From an uncultured Saprospiraceae bacterium (lineage in GTDB: Bacteria; Bacteroidota; Bacteroidia; Chitinophagales; Saprospiraceae), in assembly GCA_937928045.1 (NCBI GenBank), contig CALFWO010000017.1, positions 124,001-188,000 on the forward strand: a stretch of 64,000 nucleotides of DNA, given 5' to 3'. Position 1 is the first letter of the stretch. Each line of letters opens with the position of its first letter. The translations under genes were made by a program, and so were the position numbers. This document shows positions 55,670 to 64,000 of this stretch, piece after piece. The notes below the pieces were generated by a model. That model was not told where the DNA came from. It searched no databases and worked only from the letters and a program-made list of their open reading frames with translations.

Positions 55670-56155
55670 ATGAACTCGTTAAAATTAACTTTTTGTTGTC
55701 TATTTTTTGCCTCTTTTCTGTTCATAGGATGTGCTGATGGTGAAAAAGACGATGTTAGATCAAAAGCAAGACAAAACATTCCTGAAAGCTCAGCAATTGC
55801 GACGCCTCCACCAGCAACTGCAGGTGCGACCAATCCGGGTGTATCTCATTACATCTGTTCTAACAATTGTGTTGGATCCGGAGGAGATAGCCAAGGGAAT
55901 TGTCCTGTTTGTGGTAATGCTTATGAGCACAATGCTGCTTTTCATAATAATACTGCTGCTCCAACCGCTACAACTACTGCTCCGACTCCTAGTAATGCTC
56001 CTCCGGGTGCACCAGCGGTACCAGAACCTGCTCAAAATGCAAATGGTGTATGGCATTATACCTGCTCAGCTGGATGCGCTGGTGGTGCTGGAAGAGCTGG
56101 CTCTTGCGGAAGCTGTGGTGGCGAATTGGCCCATAACACCGCTTATCATAACTAG
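55670..56155 (+). CDS. Lipoprotein with two CxxC metal-binding-like repeats
   Basis: A 161-residue protein with a lipoprotein signal (FFASFLFIGC, Cys about 21) and an ADGEKDD tail. It has two copies of a zinc-ribbon/heavy-metal-binding-like unit, HYICSNNC...NCPVCGNAYEHNAAFHN (about 62-94) and HYTCSAGC...SCGSCGGELAHNTAYHN (about 127-160), separated by a Thr/Ala/Pro-rich linker. Each has four Cys (CxxxC then CxxC) plus a His cluster ending H-N. This suggests a small envelope metal-binding protein, perhaps binding Zn or Cu. A terminator follows. Confidence 0.78.
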   Translation: MNSLKLTFCCLFFASFLFIGCADGEKDDVRSKARQNIPESSAIATPPPATAGATNPGVSHYICSNNCVGSGGDSQGNCPVCGNAYEHNAAFHNNTAAPTATTTAPTPSNAPPGAPAVPEPAQNANGVWHYTCSAGCAGGAGRAGSCGSCGGELAHNTAYHN

Positions 56156-56215
56156 TACCAAGAATTTGAAAGGGCTAAGATTCATTTTTAGCTAAAGGAT
56201 TCGGGTATTCAAAAT

Positions 56216-56249
56216 AAAATCCGTTATAGTTCTGACTATAACGGATTTT
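56216..56249 (+). terminator. Terminator of the CxxC lipoprotein gene
   Basis: A perfect 15-base stem AAAATCCGTTATAGT (56216-56230) with ACTATAACGGATTTT (56235-56249), a TCTG loop, followed by T. Confidence 0.9.
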
Positions 56250-56395
56250 TTCATTTAGCATTAAAATTCTATTGTTCGAGATCGACTAAAATTCTTATGA
56301 TATGCGAAACAAAACTATCCGTGGCATCTCAATTTAATGATGAAAGAAAAGAGCTTGAGCTATGATTAGCCCAGGCTCTTAAAATCACGACTTAG

Positions 56396-56415
56396 TAATT
56401 TGTAATTACAAATTA
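56396..56415. repeat. Perfect 20-base palindrome over the end of the 56.4-kb gene
   Basis: TAATTTGTAATTACAAATTA equals its own reverse complement. It contains the stop codon of the minus-strand secreted-protein gene. It could be a weak terminator or a protein-binding site. Confidence 0.6.
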
Positions 56416-56738
56416 GATTCTATTCTAATTGGTAAGTGGAAAATTTTGTTAATAAGAATAGGACTCACTTCCATCTTTCTATAATTTAGTAAAGATTTGA
56501 TTTCGAAATCGAAAGGACTTTCGTTCGTAGTAAGAACAACCAATTCGCTGTTGTCATTAATGGTGAAGCTTACGGTGATAGAGAAGTCTTTTTTGGTTCC
56601 GTCCCAGATAGAGCTGGCTTCAACTATTTCAGATAATTGCTTAGTCATTTCTGATTTTGGATCTTCCGTGTCTGGAGAGAAAGCATTTGAACTTAGCCCT
56701 GTGATTAATAGGCATACTGATAAAAAGATCGTTTTCAT
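56406..56738 (-). CDS. Small secreted protein of unknown function
   Basis: A 110-residue protein with signal peptide MKTIFLSVCLLITGLSSNAFS. The mature part is one small strand-rich domain (FSITVSFTINDNSELVVLTTNESPFDFEI) and ends PIRIESNL. No family is recognised. The middle resembles the short TonB-C-like/secretin-type beta pairs common in Bacteroidota small secreted proteins, but this is weak. It is monocistronic; a 20-base palindrome covers the stop. Confidence 0.6.
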   Translation of the reverse strand: MKTIFLSVCLLITGLSSNAFSPDTEDPKSEMTKQLSEIVEASSIWDGTKKDFSITVSFTINDNSELVVLTTNESPFDFEIKSLLNYRKMEVSPILINKIFHLPIRIESNL

Positions 56739-56754
56739 TTGTGGTGTTTTTTAA

Positions 56755-57060
56755 TTAAAAATTTGTTGTTCGCTTAAAGGACTTTTACAACGTTGATTAG
56801 TTGCATCCAAATTTGTGAGAGATGTTAAAATCGGCACCAACGAATTAATAAAAACGACGAACATATATTATTTAACATTCATGTTTTTTAAATTTAGAAT
56901 AAATGTCAATTTATTTTTTACTAAAAAAATTAGGATTCTCTAAGAATTCTTCGATCCTATTAAAGGAAATGATAATGTATGAATAATGTTGGCAGCCTTT
57001 TTGTAATCCACTTATCGGACCCCTCTTGTCTAATAACCATACTAATAATCAACCTACACA
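56755..57060. other. 306-base divergent AT-rich spacer
   Basis: It lies between the small secreted protein and the T9SS protein gene. No exact Bacteroidota promoter match was found; TTTTTGTAATCC at about 56998-57009 is the nearest to a box. No RNA or repeat is evident. Confidence 0.5.
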
Positions 57061-59322
57061 ATGAGAGGGATTTTTACCACGCTTTTAACAATCACAATTA
57101 GCCTGTCCATTTCTTCCCAAACAATCTGGTCAGTTCAAGACGGAAATTGGAATGACCAAACCACATGGAATTTAGATCGAATTCCAAATACCGATGACTT
57201 TGTTAAAGTTTCTCATGTTGTCAGTCTGAATGTGGAAGATCAAGTTATAGAAGAACTTGAGATTAGTAATTATGCAAATTCTACTGCAGGATTGAGTATT
57301 ACCTTAGAAGGTGCTTTTCACGTCAATTCAGTAATAAATATTTTTAGTGGAAATCACAATAATGATGTCGCATTAATCCTCAATTCTAATTCGCAAATTT
57401 TTACTGATACCTTATTTGTTCAAAGGGAAATTTCTAATGAGACAAAGAATACGGCTGGAATTTATATTAATGATAATTCGCTGCTGACGGTTAACGAAAT
57501 TTTTACATATGAATATGATGGTCCAACAGATAATTCCGAGGATGAAAAGGAAATTGTCATAAGAGGCAATGGACGAGTTTCGGTTGGTAGTGACGTGAAT
57601 ATCAATATCAATTCTGGAAGTGCTTTTTCTTTTGAATTGCAAAATCGAGCTTCCTTTGATTGCGGTCGAAATTTTAATTATCACTTTAATCAAGCAGATT
57701 CTACAGCTTTTTTCTTGTCAGAGCAGAGTTCTCTAGTTGTACATGGAGAAGCTAATTTTACTAATAATTCTTTGACAAGTAAACAATTGAATCTTAATTT
57801 TAACGGATTTGTTGATGCTAAGAAAGAATTAAATATTACAACGAATGAAGCTTCAGCAGTTACCAATTTAAATATGAATTCTGATTCTAGCGAAGTATGG
57901 GTCGGAGAAAAATTAGGACTGTATTCATTTTATGATCAATCCGTTTTTATCAAGATGACACATAAGAGTCACTTCTATGTTAAAAACTTAGTAGACCGGC
58001 CGAATGGTTTTGGAAATTTAACAATGGGAGCGCATGCCATTTGGGAATATGCCGGTAATGGTGTTCAACCAATTGCACTTAGTACAGGGTCTGGAGCAGA
58101 CAAGTTCCAATTTTCAAATATTGTTTTTGCACCAAGTGAAACTGGTGTAATGAAATTACAGGGTGATCTTACTATTACTAAAAGCCTAGATTTGAGTAGA
58201 GGCATAATTGAAACCAATGATAACGCTATGTTGATCATTGAAGATGGTGCCCAAATAATCGGAGCTTCAGAAAAAAGTTATGTCCAAGGTCCAATGAAAA
58301 AAATAAATTTAAATGGAACAGACCCTTTTGTCTTCCCATTAGGACACAATGGAAAGTATGCTCCGATGGCTATTCAGGATGCCTCTGGTAGAGGAGCTGG
58401 AGGAGAATACACTGCAAAATATTTGAATTGCCCTCCGCCATGGGGTGGAGAACTTGCAGTAAACTTAACGCAAATCTCAGACGAAGATCATTGGGTTTTA
58501 GAAAGAACACCTGGAAAAGATGTTAATGTCATACTTCATTGGTCTGATGCCGAAGCCCAAGGAATTCAGGATCTTTCCACGCTTGCAGTAGCAATGTATA
58601 ATCCTGATGCTATTCAATATCCAGGCTTTCCCGCTGGATGGACTAGTATTGGAAATGGTGGAACTACAGGAGGAGTAGGAAATGGTGTAAGTGGATCAAT
58701 TATGAATATTGGAACTTGTCCACCACCGTGGGGAATTGAGCACTTTTCAATAGGATCTACTTCAAATAGTAATGCGCTTCCTGTTGAAATGGAGAGTTTT
58801 TCAGCTAAACTCGTTGGAGAAACTGTTGATGTGAAATGGAGAACTATTAATGAGGCTAATGCAGATTACTTTATCGTCGAAAAAAGTTACGACGGAGCAT
58901 CTTTTTTTGAAATTGATAGAGTTGGAGATCAAGATCAAACAAGTACTTTTGGAACATATGGAGTGACAGATATCAAACCACAGTTCGGGAGCAATTATTA
59001 TCGAATTGTACAAGTAGATTTCGATGGTATGTCGGCTTTTACGGATGTAAAAATAGTTGACTATACACCTGTTTCTGATATTATTTCTTTTCCAAACCCG
59101 ACTAACGAATACGTTACAATAACTGGAAACATTGCTTCGAAAGCAGAATTCATTGATGTAATGAATTCAAATGGATCCGTACTATTTACAAAAGAAATTC
59201 AATCCAAAGATCAATTGATTGAAATGTCATTGTCAGAATTAAATATTAAAATATCTGGAATCTATTTTATTAAAATTTCCAGTGGAGGTAGAGCTGAAAC
59301 CGTTCGCATTGTAAAAAATTAG
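57061..59322 (+). CDS. T9SS-exported surface protein A of a paralogous pair
   Basis: A 753-residue protein with signal peptide TLLTITISLSISSQ. The N-terminal 40 residues (WSVQDGNWNDQTTWNLDRIPNTDDFVKVSH) resemble the G8/autotransporter-like opening of Bacteroidota surface proteins. A long parallel-beta region follows. Then comes a conserved block at about 405-580 with YVQGPMKKI, FPLGHNGKYAP, and two CPPPWG motifs. After it come a fibronectin-III-like stretch (about 580-660) and a type A T9SS sorting domain (FPNPTNEYVTITG...GRAETVRIVKN). The likely role is as a surface adhesin or structural protein. A terminator separates it from its paralogue. Confidence 0.8.
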   Translation: MRGIFTTLLTITISLSISSQTIWSVQDGNWNDQTTWNLDRIPNTDDFVKVSHVVSLNVEDQVIEELEISNYANSTAGLSITLEGAFHVNSVINIFSGNHNNDVALILNSNSQIFTDTLFVQREISNETKNTAGIYINDNSLLTVNEIFTYEYDGPTDNSEDEKEIVIRGNGRVSVGSDVNININSGSAFSFELQNRASFDCGRNFNYHFNQADSTAFFLSEQSSLVVHGEANFTNNSLTSKQLNLNFNGFVDAKKELNITTNEASAVTNLNMNSDSSEVWVGEKLGLYSFYDQSVFIKMTHKSHFYVKNLVDRPNGFGNLTMGAHAIWEYAGNGVQPIALSTGSGADKFQFSNIVFAPSETGVMKLQGDLTITKSLDLSRGIIETNDNAMLIIEDGAQIIGASEKSYVQGPMKKINLNGTDPFVFPLGHNGKYAPMAIQDASGRGAGGEYTAKYLNCPPPWGGELAVNLTQISDEDHWVLERTPGKDVNVILHWSDAEAQGIQDLSTLAVAMYNPDAIQYPGFPAGWTSIGNGGTTGGVGNGVSGSIMNIGTCPPPWGIEHFSIGSTSNSNALPVEMESFSAKLVGETVDVKWRTINEANADYFIVEKSYDGASFFEIDRVGDQDQTSTFGTYGVTDIKPQFGSNYYRIVQVDFDGMSAFTDVKIVDYTPVSDIISFPNPTNEYVTITGNIASKAEFIDVMNSNGSVLFTKEIQSKDQLIEMSLSELNIKISGIYFIKISSGGRAETVRIVKN

Positions 59323-59339
59323 TAACAGAATTTTATTGG

Positions 59340-59375
59340 ATAAAAGGGAAGTGTTTTGCAACACTTCCCTTTTAT
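59340..59375 (+). terminator. Terminator between the two paralogous T9SS genes
   Basis: A perfect 16-base stem, 59340-59355 with 59360-59375, a TTGC loop, and a T-run within the right arm. Confidence 0.9.
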
Positions 59376-59474
59376 AATTTATAGTGTTTCAAAAGTCATC
59401 ATTCTTTGTGTTTTATGGCAACATTTTTGCCTGATAAAGTACAGTCCCCCAGATTATGCACCGAAAATATTCTG

Positions 59475-61745
59475 ATGAAGAAAATTCTATTCTTTGGACT
59501 CTTACTATTCCTTTGTTCTAATTCACTATTTGCTCAATTTAAAACTACCAATCAATCTGGAGAATGGGAAAATCCAGAAATTTGGACGCCCTCAGGTGTT
59601 CCTTCTGGCACTGATGAAGTGGTTGTAAATCATGAAGTAAGTGTAGAATCAAGTCTAACTATTGAAGTAACCAGTTTAAGGATAGAAAATATATCTAATA
59701 CAGAACCTGCTTATTTAAGATTGAATTCAGGAGCTGATTTTCTTATTGGTAAAGATTTAAACGTTGTGTCAGCTGACTTTAATTCAATTGCTGGTATGGA
59801 AATCTCATTAGGATCTTCAATGTTAGTTGATGGAAACGCATTTATTTCACGTTTGGCGACAAATAATTCTGCTTCCGGGACATTTAATATTAGATTACTT
59901 TCAAACGGAATTTTGAATGTCATGGGTAGTTTCCATGTCCAATATGAAGGATCAAGCATGAATGAATCAACGGTTGAATTTGAACTTGGAGGAGGAGCTA
60001 ATTTGATTTCAAATGGACCATTTAATAAAACGGTTTCAGGAGATGGGAATTTTCAGTGGCTACAAACAGGAGTTTCACTTTTTGATTGCCGACAAACTTA
60101 TACATGTACTTATCAGCTGGGTAATTCATTGAGTTTTGATGTTAGTTTCCAGTCAACATTCAAAGTATCTGGAACGGCATCCTTTTTTAACTATCGAACG
60201 CAGCCTTCCCAAGTAGTTTTTTCTTGCAAGGGCCTCGCTGATTTTGGACAGAATTTAATCGTAAATAGTTTGTCTAACTCTGGAGGTTTTCTTTTTGAAT
60301 TTGATAATCCTAATGCTCAGCTTAGAATTGCAGGTAATGTTAATATAGATGCTGGAGCACCAGATAATGTTGAATTATTTTTGTCAAATTGGGCAAAATT
60401 ATACCTGGGTGGAAACATAACTAGGATAGGAGGATTTGGGAATTTGATCATGTCCTCAAATGCAAGATTTGTTTACACCGGTGGTGGAATTCAAACATTG
60501 GTTGATCCAATAGGTGAGGGAACAGATGCATTTACTCCTACAAATATTGATATTGAAATTCCTGAAGGAGATTCTATTGTCTTGCAAAAAGACTTTGAAA
60601 TAAAATGGAATTTGAATTTGAAGTCTGGAATTATTATTAGTAAAAATAATGCAAAACTAATTGTGGGCGATGGTGCTAATATTACCGGTGGCTCGCCTAC
60701 AGCATATATTGAAGGACCTGTTCAGAAAATTAATATCACTAGTGATTCCCCTTTTACTTTTCCCTTAGGACATCAAGGGGTCTATGCTCCGTTAACTTTG
60801 GAAACAGTTGGTTCCAGATCAGCTGGTGGTCTATATGAGGCCAAATACTTAAATTGTCCTCCACCTTGGCCGGGAACGCAAGCGGTAAATATTGAACAAC
60901 TTTCAAGTCAAGAATTTTGGGAATTAAGAAGAACAGAGAGTTCAGAAGATGTAAATGTTAGACTTCACTGGACGGATGCAACCGCACAAGGAATTACGGA
61001 TACTGAAGATCTTGTTGTAGCGATGTATAATCCTGATCCTATTCAGTTTCCAACCTTTCCAGCAGGATGGACAAGTATTGGTCAAGAAGGTCTAGTTGGC
61101 GGTGTAGGAAATGGAGTTTCTGGTTCTATTCAGAATATTGGAACATGTCCTCCGCCTTGGGGTATAGAGTTGTTCACTTTTGCCTCAACTTCTAACAGCA
61201 ATTCACTTCCAGTCGAAATGGAATTGTTTGAAGCGAAAATTCTTACTGAAGTAGTTGAATTGACCTTTGAAACGGTTAATGAAATTAATGTTGAGTCCTT
61301 CGTGGTCGAAAAATCTAATGATGGAGTTAATTTCACACCATTTGAACTTGTTACACCAAAAGGTGGAGAAGGTCAAATTTATAATCTTAAAGATCTAGAT
61401 CCTCAAGTTGGATTGAATTACTACAGAATTAAGAAAGTCGATCAAGACGGAATGTACGCATACACGGCGATTAGATCTGTTGATTTTAAGTCAACCAGTG
61501 AAATTCTGGCTTTTCCAAACCCAGCATCTGATCAAATAATTCTTAAGGGAAAATGGCTAAATTCAGCTAATGAGTTAGTGATTTATGATTCTAATGGCCT
61601 TTTGATTTATAGAGAAAAATTAATTGGTCAAAAGCATTCTATTCAATATGAATTAGAAAGTCTAAACATTTATAAATCAGGAATATATGTACTCGAAGTT
61701 CGGGCAGGAAGTAGAATGGAGCAGATCAAATTGGTCAAGCCGTAA
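59475..61745 (+). CDS. T9SS-exported surface protein B of a paralogous pair
   Basis: The start is moved to the Met opening a signal peptide (KKILFFGLLLFLCSNSLFAQ), 23 codons inside the longer frame. It is 756 residues. It has the same layout as protein A: a WENPEIWTPSGVPSGTDEVVVNH opening, a parallel-beta region, YIEGPVQKI, FPLGHQGVYAP, two CPPPW motifs, a fibronectin-like stretch, and a T9SS sorting domain ending RMEQIKLVKP. The two arose by duplication, but the N-terminal halves have diverged much more than the C-terminal block. A weak terminator follows. Confidence 0.8.
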   Translation: MKKILFFGLLLFLCSNSLFAQFKTTNQSGEWENPEIWTPSGVPSGTDEVVVNHEVSVESSLTIEVTSLRIENISNTEPAYLRLNSGADFLIGKDLNVVSADFNSIAGMEISLGSSMLVDGNAFISRLATNNSASGTFNIRLLSNGILNVMGSFHVQYEGSSMNESTVEFELGGGANLISNGPFNKTVSGDGNFQWLQTGVSLFDCRQTYTCTYQLGNSLSFDVSFQSTFKVSGTASFFNYRTQPSQVVFSCKGLADFGQNLIVNSLSNSGGFLFEFDNPNAQLRIAGNVNIDAGAPDNVELFLSNWAKLYLGGNITRIGGFGNLIMSSNARFVYTGGGIQTLVDPIGEGTDAFTPTNIDIEIPEGDSIVLQKDFEIKWNLNLKSGIIISKNNAKLIVGDGANITGGSPTAYIEGPVQKINITSDSPFTFPLGHQGVYAPLTLETVGSRSAGGLYEAKYLNCPPPWPGTQAVNIEQLSSQEFWELRRTESSEDVNVRLHWTDATAQGITDTEDLVVAMYNPDPIQFPTFPAGWTSIGQEGLVGGVGNGVSGSIQNIGTCPPPWGIELFTFASTSNSNSLPVEMELFEAKILTEVVELTFETVNEINVESFVVEKSNDGVNFTPFELVTPKGGEGQIYNLKDLDPQVGLNYYRIKKVDQDGMYAYTAIRSVDFKSTSEILAFPNPASDQIILKGKWLNSANELVIYDSNGLLIYREKLIGQKHSIQYELESLNIYKSGIYVLEVRAGSRMEQIKLVKP

Positions 61746-61782
61746 TCAGTAATTCTGAATACTGACATTTAAATGTCTCTGC

Positions 61783-61821
61783 AGCAAAACTTATGATAAC
61801 ATTTTTCTCAGAAGTTTTGCT
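61783..61821 (+). terminator. Possible terminator after surface protein B
   Basis: AGCAAAACTT (61783-61792) pairs with AAGTTTTGCT (61812-61821) across a 19-base loop, then TTTCT. The long loop makes it weaker than the others here. Confidence 0.5.
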
Positions 61822-61943
61822 TTCTAAATTGTTCTTAATCAACAAGATAGAAGTGAATTTTAAGTTCTATTACTATTTGCCAAAGCTGTGGAATAGTCTT
61901 TGCATATCCACATTAGGGGGCCTTTCGCCTCTTGACCCAATTG

Positions 61944-61959
61944 ATCACCTATAGGTGAT
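61944..61959. promoter_or_regulatory. 16-base perfect palindrome upstream of the TPR kinase (possible operator)
   Basis: ATCACCTATAGGTGAT is its own reverse complement and ends 13 bases before the ATG of the sensor kinase gene. It could bind a dimeric regulator or form a leader hairpin that hides the ribosome-binding region. Confidence 0.45.
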
Positions 61960-61972
61960 TAAATATCATTTG

Positions 61973-64000
61973 ATGATAACAAGAATCACAATCTTATTGC
62001 TTTTGCTAAGTAACTCATTATCCGCTTCGGAAAGTGATGGGTTAGATAGTTTGTTGGCGTTGCATGAGCAATCTGTATTTGATGAAGATCATTCTCAGAT
62101 AATGGAGAATTGTTTTCAATTGGGGAGGCAATACTTTCACTTAGAAGATTTTAAAAATTCCATTAAGTATTATAAAAAGGCTATTAAGAAAGCCAGAGAG
62201 CTTTCAAATGAAGAATTTCTGGCTAAAAGTTATTATTACTTAGGATGGGTAAATAGCAGAACTAGCAACTACAGTGAAGCTTTGAGTTATTATATGGAAG
62301 CTTCAAAGTATTCTTTTGAAAATGTTGAAGAATTGTCTTTGGCAAGGGTATATTCTGGAATTTCAAGCATTTACAGATCGTTAGGTGAATATGAGAAAGC
62401 ATACAGTACTGAGATGAAGGTATTGTCAGAATTTGAAGAGAAGAATGATACTTCAGCTATTGCAGGATGTTATTACAATATTGGGACAATATTTTTCTAC
62501 CAAAAACAATTCGGAGCATCTCTTGAAAATTATCAAAAAGCATTTGACCTAGTTAAACTTTTGGATGCGCCTAGATTGCAATATTCTTGTCTAGGTGGAT
62601 TAGGCTCAGTGTATGCAGAACTTGAACAAAAAGGAAAGGCCAATGAATACAACATGGCAGCCTTGGAACTTGCTCGAGATATCGGATACAAAACGGGCAT
62701 TGGTTATTCGCTTGGTAATCTAGCTTCTCAGCATGAAAAAGAAAAGAATTACAAAGAAGCTAAAAATCTTCTAAATCAATCCCTTAATATCAAAAAAGAA
62801 ATTGGAGACTCATGGGGGGTAGTTGGATCTCTTACTAGTTTGGGAAAGATTGCTATTGTTGAGAAAAAATTCGATGATGCACTTGATTACTTAAAAGAAG
62901 CATTAGAACTTTCTATAGAAATTGATTCAAAACCTAGACAATCTGATTTGAATCAAGAGCTTTCCATCCTTTATGATGAAATGGGAAATAAAGAATTGTC
63001 TTTATTATATCTCCAGAAATACGTTGCGCTTAAGGATGTTATTTTGAATGAAAAGACCCTCGAGGAAATGGGACGTTCAAAAGGTAAATATGAAGTCCAG
63101 AAAAGAGAGCATGAAATTTCCATGTTGAAAAAAGAGAATGAATTATTAGGAGCTACTAAGAAAATTCAAAAACTTCAGATATATCTTTTTGCCATTGCAG
63201 GTATTTTCTTACTCATGTTTACGGGATGGTTTATGAAGCAATTGAAGTTCTCGAGAAATATGAATGCGTTACTTGAAGAGAAAAATGATCTTTTGAATTC
63301 GAAGAATGACGAGATTAATGTCACGAATAAGAGGTTGGAAGTCTCTAATCAGAATTTGACTCAATTTGCTTATGTAGCTTCTCATGATTTGAAAGAACCG
63401 TTGAGGATGATACATTCATATACATCACTTTTAAAAAGAAAGTACGGTTCTTCCTTTGACGATACCGGTCATGAGTTTATGTACTATATAACTGATGCGG
63501 TTGGAAGAATGCAAACTTTGCTAGATGATTTACTAGATTTTTCTCGAGCCGATGGATCTGTAGGAGATGCCGATTTAATCAATGTTAATGACGCCACTGA
63601 TATTGTAAATGCAAACCTTAGACATCGATTTGAAGAAGATAACTCAGTTTTAATTATCCATAAAGAAAATATGCCTATTGTGCGGGCTCACAGAACGCAA
63701 CTCGTTCAATTGTTCCAAAATCTAGTTTCTAACGGACTTAAGTTTAAAGCCGACAGAGATCCGGTAGTTGAGGTAGATTGCAGAAAGGAAAATGATAAAT
63801 ATATTTTCTCAGTAAAAGACAACGGTATTGGAATCTCAAAAAAGAATCAAGCTAGAGTTTTTGAAATGTTTGGAAGATTGCACACGAAAGAAGAATACGA
63901 AGGGACCGGAATAGGCCTTGCGACTTGTGAAAGAATTGTAAATAGTCTTGGCGGAGAGATTTGGTTGACCTCTGAAGAAGGAGTGGGAACCACTTTTTTA
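61973..64000 (+). CDS. TPR sensor histidine kinase (3' partial)
   Basis: It runs off the right edge after 676 codons. Signal peptide ITILLLLLSNSLSA, then about seven TPR units (about 40-365; EDFKNSIKYYKKAIKKARELS, YSEALSYYMEASKYS, KEAKNLLNQSLNIKKEIGD). Then come a transmembrane helix (IYLFAIAGIFLLMFTGWFM), a coiled coil (LEEKNDLLNSKNDEINVTNKRLE), HisKA with His471 in YVASHDLKEPLRM, and HATPase with FQNLVSNGLKF, DNGIGISKKN and GTGIGLATC. This is a Bacteroidota hybrid-type sensor of the phytochrome-like HisKA class. Its regulator, if encoded nearby, lies beyond the window. Confidence 0.9.
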   Translation, partial: MITRITILLLLLSNSLSASESDGLDSLLALHEQSVFDEDHSQIMENCFQLGRQYFHLEDFKNSIKYYKKAIKKARELSNEEFLAKSYYYLGWVNSRTSNYSEALSYYMEASKYSFENVEELSLARVYSGISSIYRSLGEYEKAYSTEMKVLSEFEEKNDTSAIAGCYYNIGTIFFYQKQFGASLENYQKAFDLVKLLDAPRLQYSCLGGLGSVYAELEQKGKANEYNMAALELARDIGYKTGIGYSLGNLASQHEKEKNYKEAKNLLNQSLNIKKEIGDSWGVVGSLTSLGKIAIVEKKFDDALDYLKEALELSIEIDSKPRQSDLNQELSILYDEMGNKELSLLYLQKYVALKDVILNEKTLEEMGRSKGKYEVQKREHEISMLKKENELLGATKKIQKLQIYLFAIAGIFLLMFTGWFMKQLKFSRNMNALLEEKNDLLNSKNDEINVTNKRLEVSNQNLTQFAYVASHDLKEPLRMIHSYTSLLKRKYGSSFDDTGHEFMYYITDAVGRMQTLLDDLLDFSRADGSVGDADLINVNDATDIVNANLRHRFEEDNSVLIIHKENMPIVRAHRTQLVQLFQNLVSNGLKFKADRDPVVEVDCRKENDKYIFSVKDNGIGISKKNQARVFEMFGRLHTKEEYEGTGIGLATCERIVNSLGGEIWLTSEEGVGTTFL

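Noticed and set aside
55731-56195. 154-codon + frame over the CxxC lipoprotein gene
   Set aside because: It is a shifted reading of the same DNA, Leu/Met-rich, without a signal peptide; the lipoprotein frame has clear repeats.
1-64000. rRNA, tRNA, CRISPR arrays, transposases, phage genes
   Set aside because: I looked for T-loop motifs, spaced direct repeats and transposase-like proteins by eye and found none. A tRNAscan or CRISPR finder run would settle it.

Overview
The window is a stretch of a Bacteroidota chromosome, most like the Saprospiria/Lewinella side of the phylum. The signs are: four secreted proteins with type IX secretion (T9SS) C-terminal sorting domains, SprB-type repeats, many lipoproteins (some with a K-D/E-D/E surface-export signal just after the lipid cysteine), TonB-dependent receptor and plug proteins, LytS/LytTR signalling, promoters of the TTTG-N19/20-TAnnTTTG type, and few Shine-Dalgarno sequences. 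No rRNA, tRNA, CRISPR array, transposase or phage module was seen. The genus call is an inference; no search was run.

Layout. 1-6.3 kb: the 3' part of a TonB-plug/alpha-2-macroglobulin fusion, a HEAT-like protein, a nucleoid-associated protein and a membrane-anchored ceramidase-like protein, all on +. 6.3-13.4 kb: small envelope genes (two beta-barrel proteins, a TonB_C/TPR protein, a SPOR protein), a WD40-dcd pair and a phosphopantetheinyl transferase, separated by repeat-rich spacers. 13.4-18.5 kb: an AT-rich accessory island. It holds a structured repeat, a promoter with a seven-G run in its spacer, a lipoprotein with a polymorphic-toxin-like C-terminus, an overlapping putative immunity gene, a decayed lipoprotein gene and an orphan lipoprotein. 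18.5-32.5 kb: housekeeping genes (hldD-gcvP overlap, metK, FAH hydrolase, trpS, RidA, DUF177-rpmF, fumC) with two T9SS cargo genes. 32.8-42.3 kb: redox and envelope functions, namely a superoxide dismutase fused to a histone-H1-like tail, thioredoxin-fold lipoproteins, a CPBP membrane protein, an OmpA protein, a thioredoxin-MsrA fusion and a SCO1/MORN/YHYH lipoprotein operon. 42.7-56.7 kb: an acyl-CoA/AMP ligase, a PUR-like plus Myb-like protein, a four-gene signalling cluster (two LytS-type sensors, a LytTR regulator, a TonB receptor) and a hydrolase-OsmC fusion. 57-64 kb: two paralogous T9SS surface proteins and a TPR sensor histidine kinase that runs off the right edge.

The most unusual items are the superoxide dismutase with a roughly 276-residue lysine/alanine/threonine tail (a possible DNA-bound antioxidant), the surface-lipoprotein toxin-immunity pair behind a possibly phase-variable promoter, and a two-copy hairpin-rich intergenic element whose stems differ in sequence but keep pairing. 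Several starts were moved downstream to the Met that opens a signal peptide. Two genes are partial: the first on its 5' side and the last on its 3' side.
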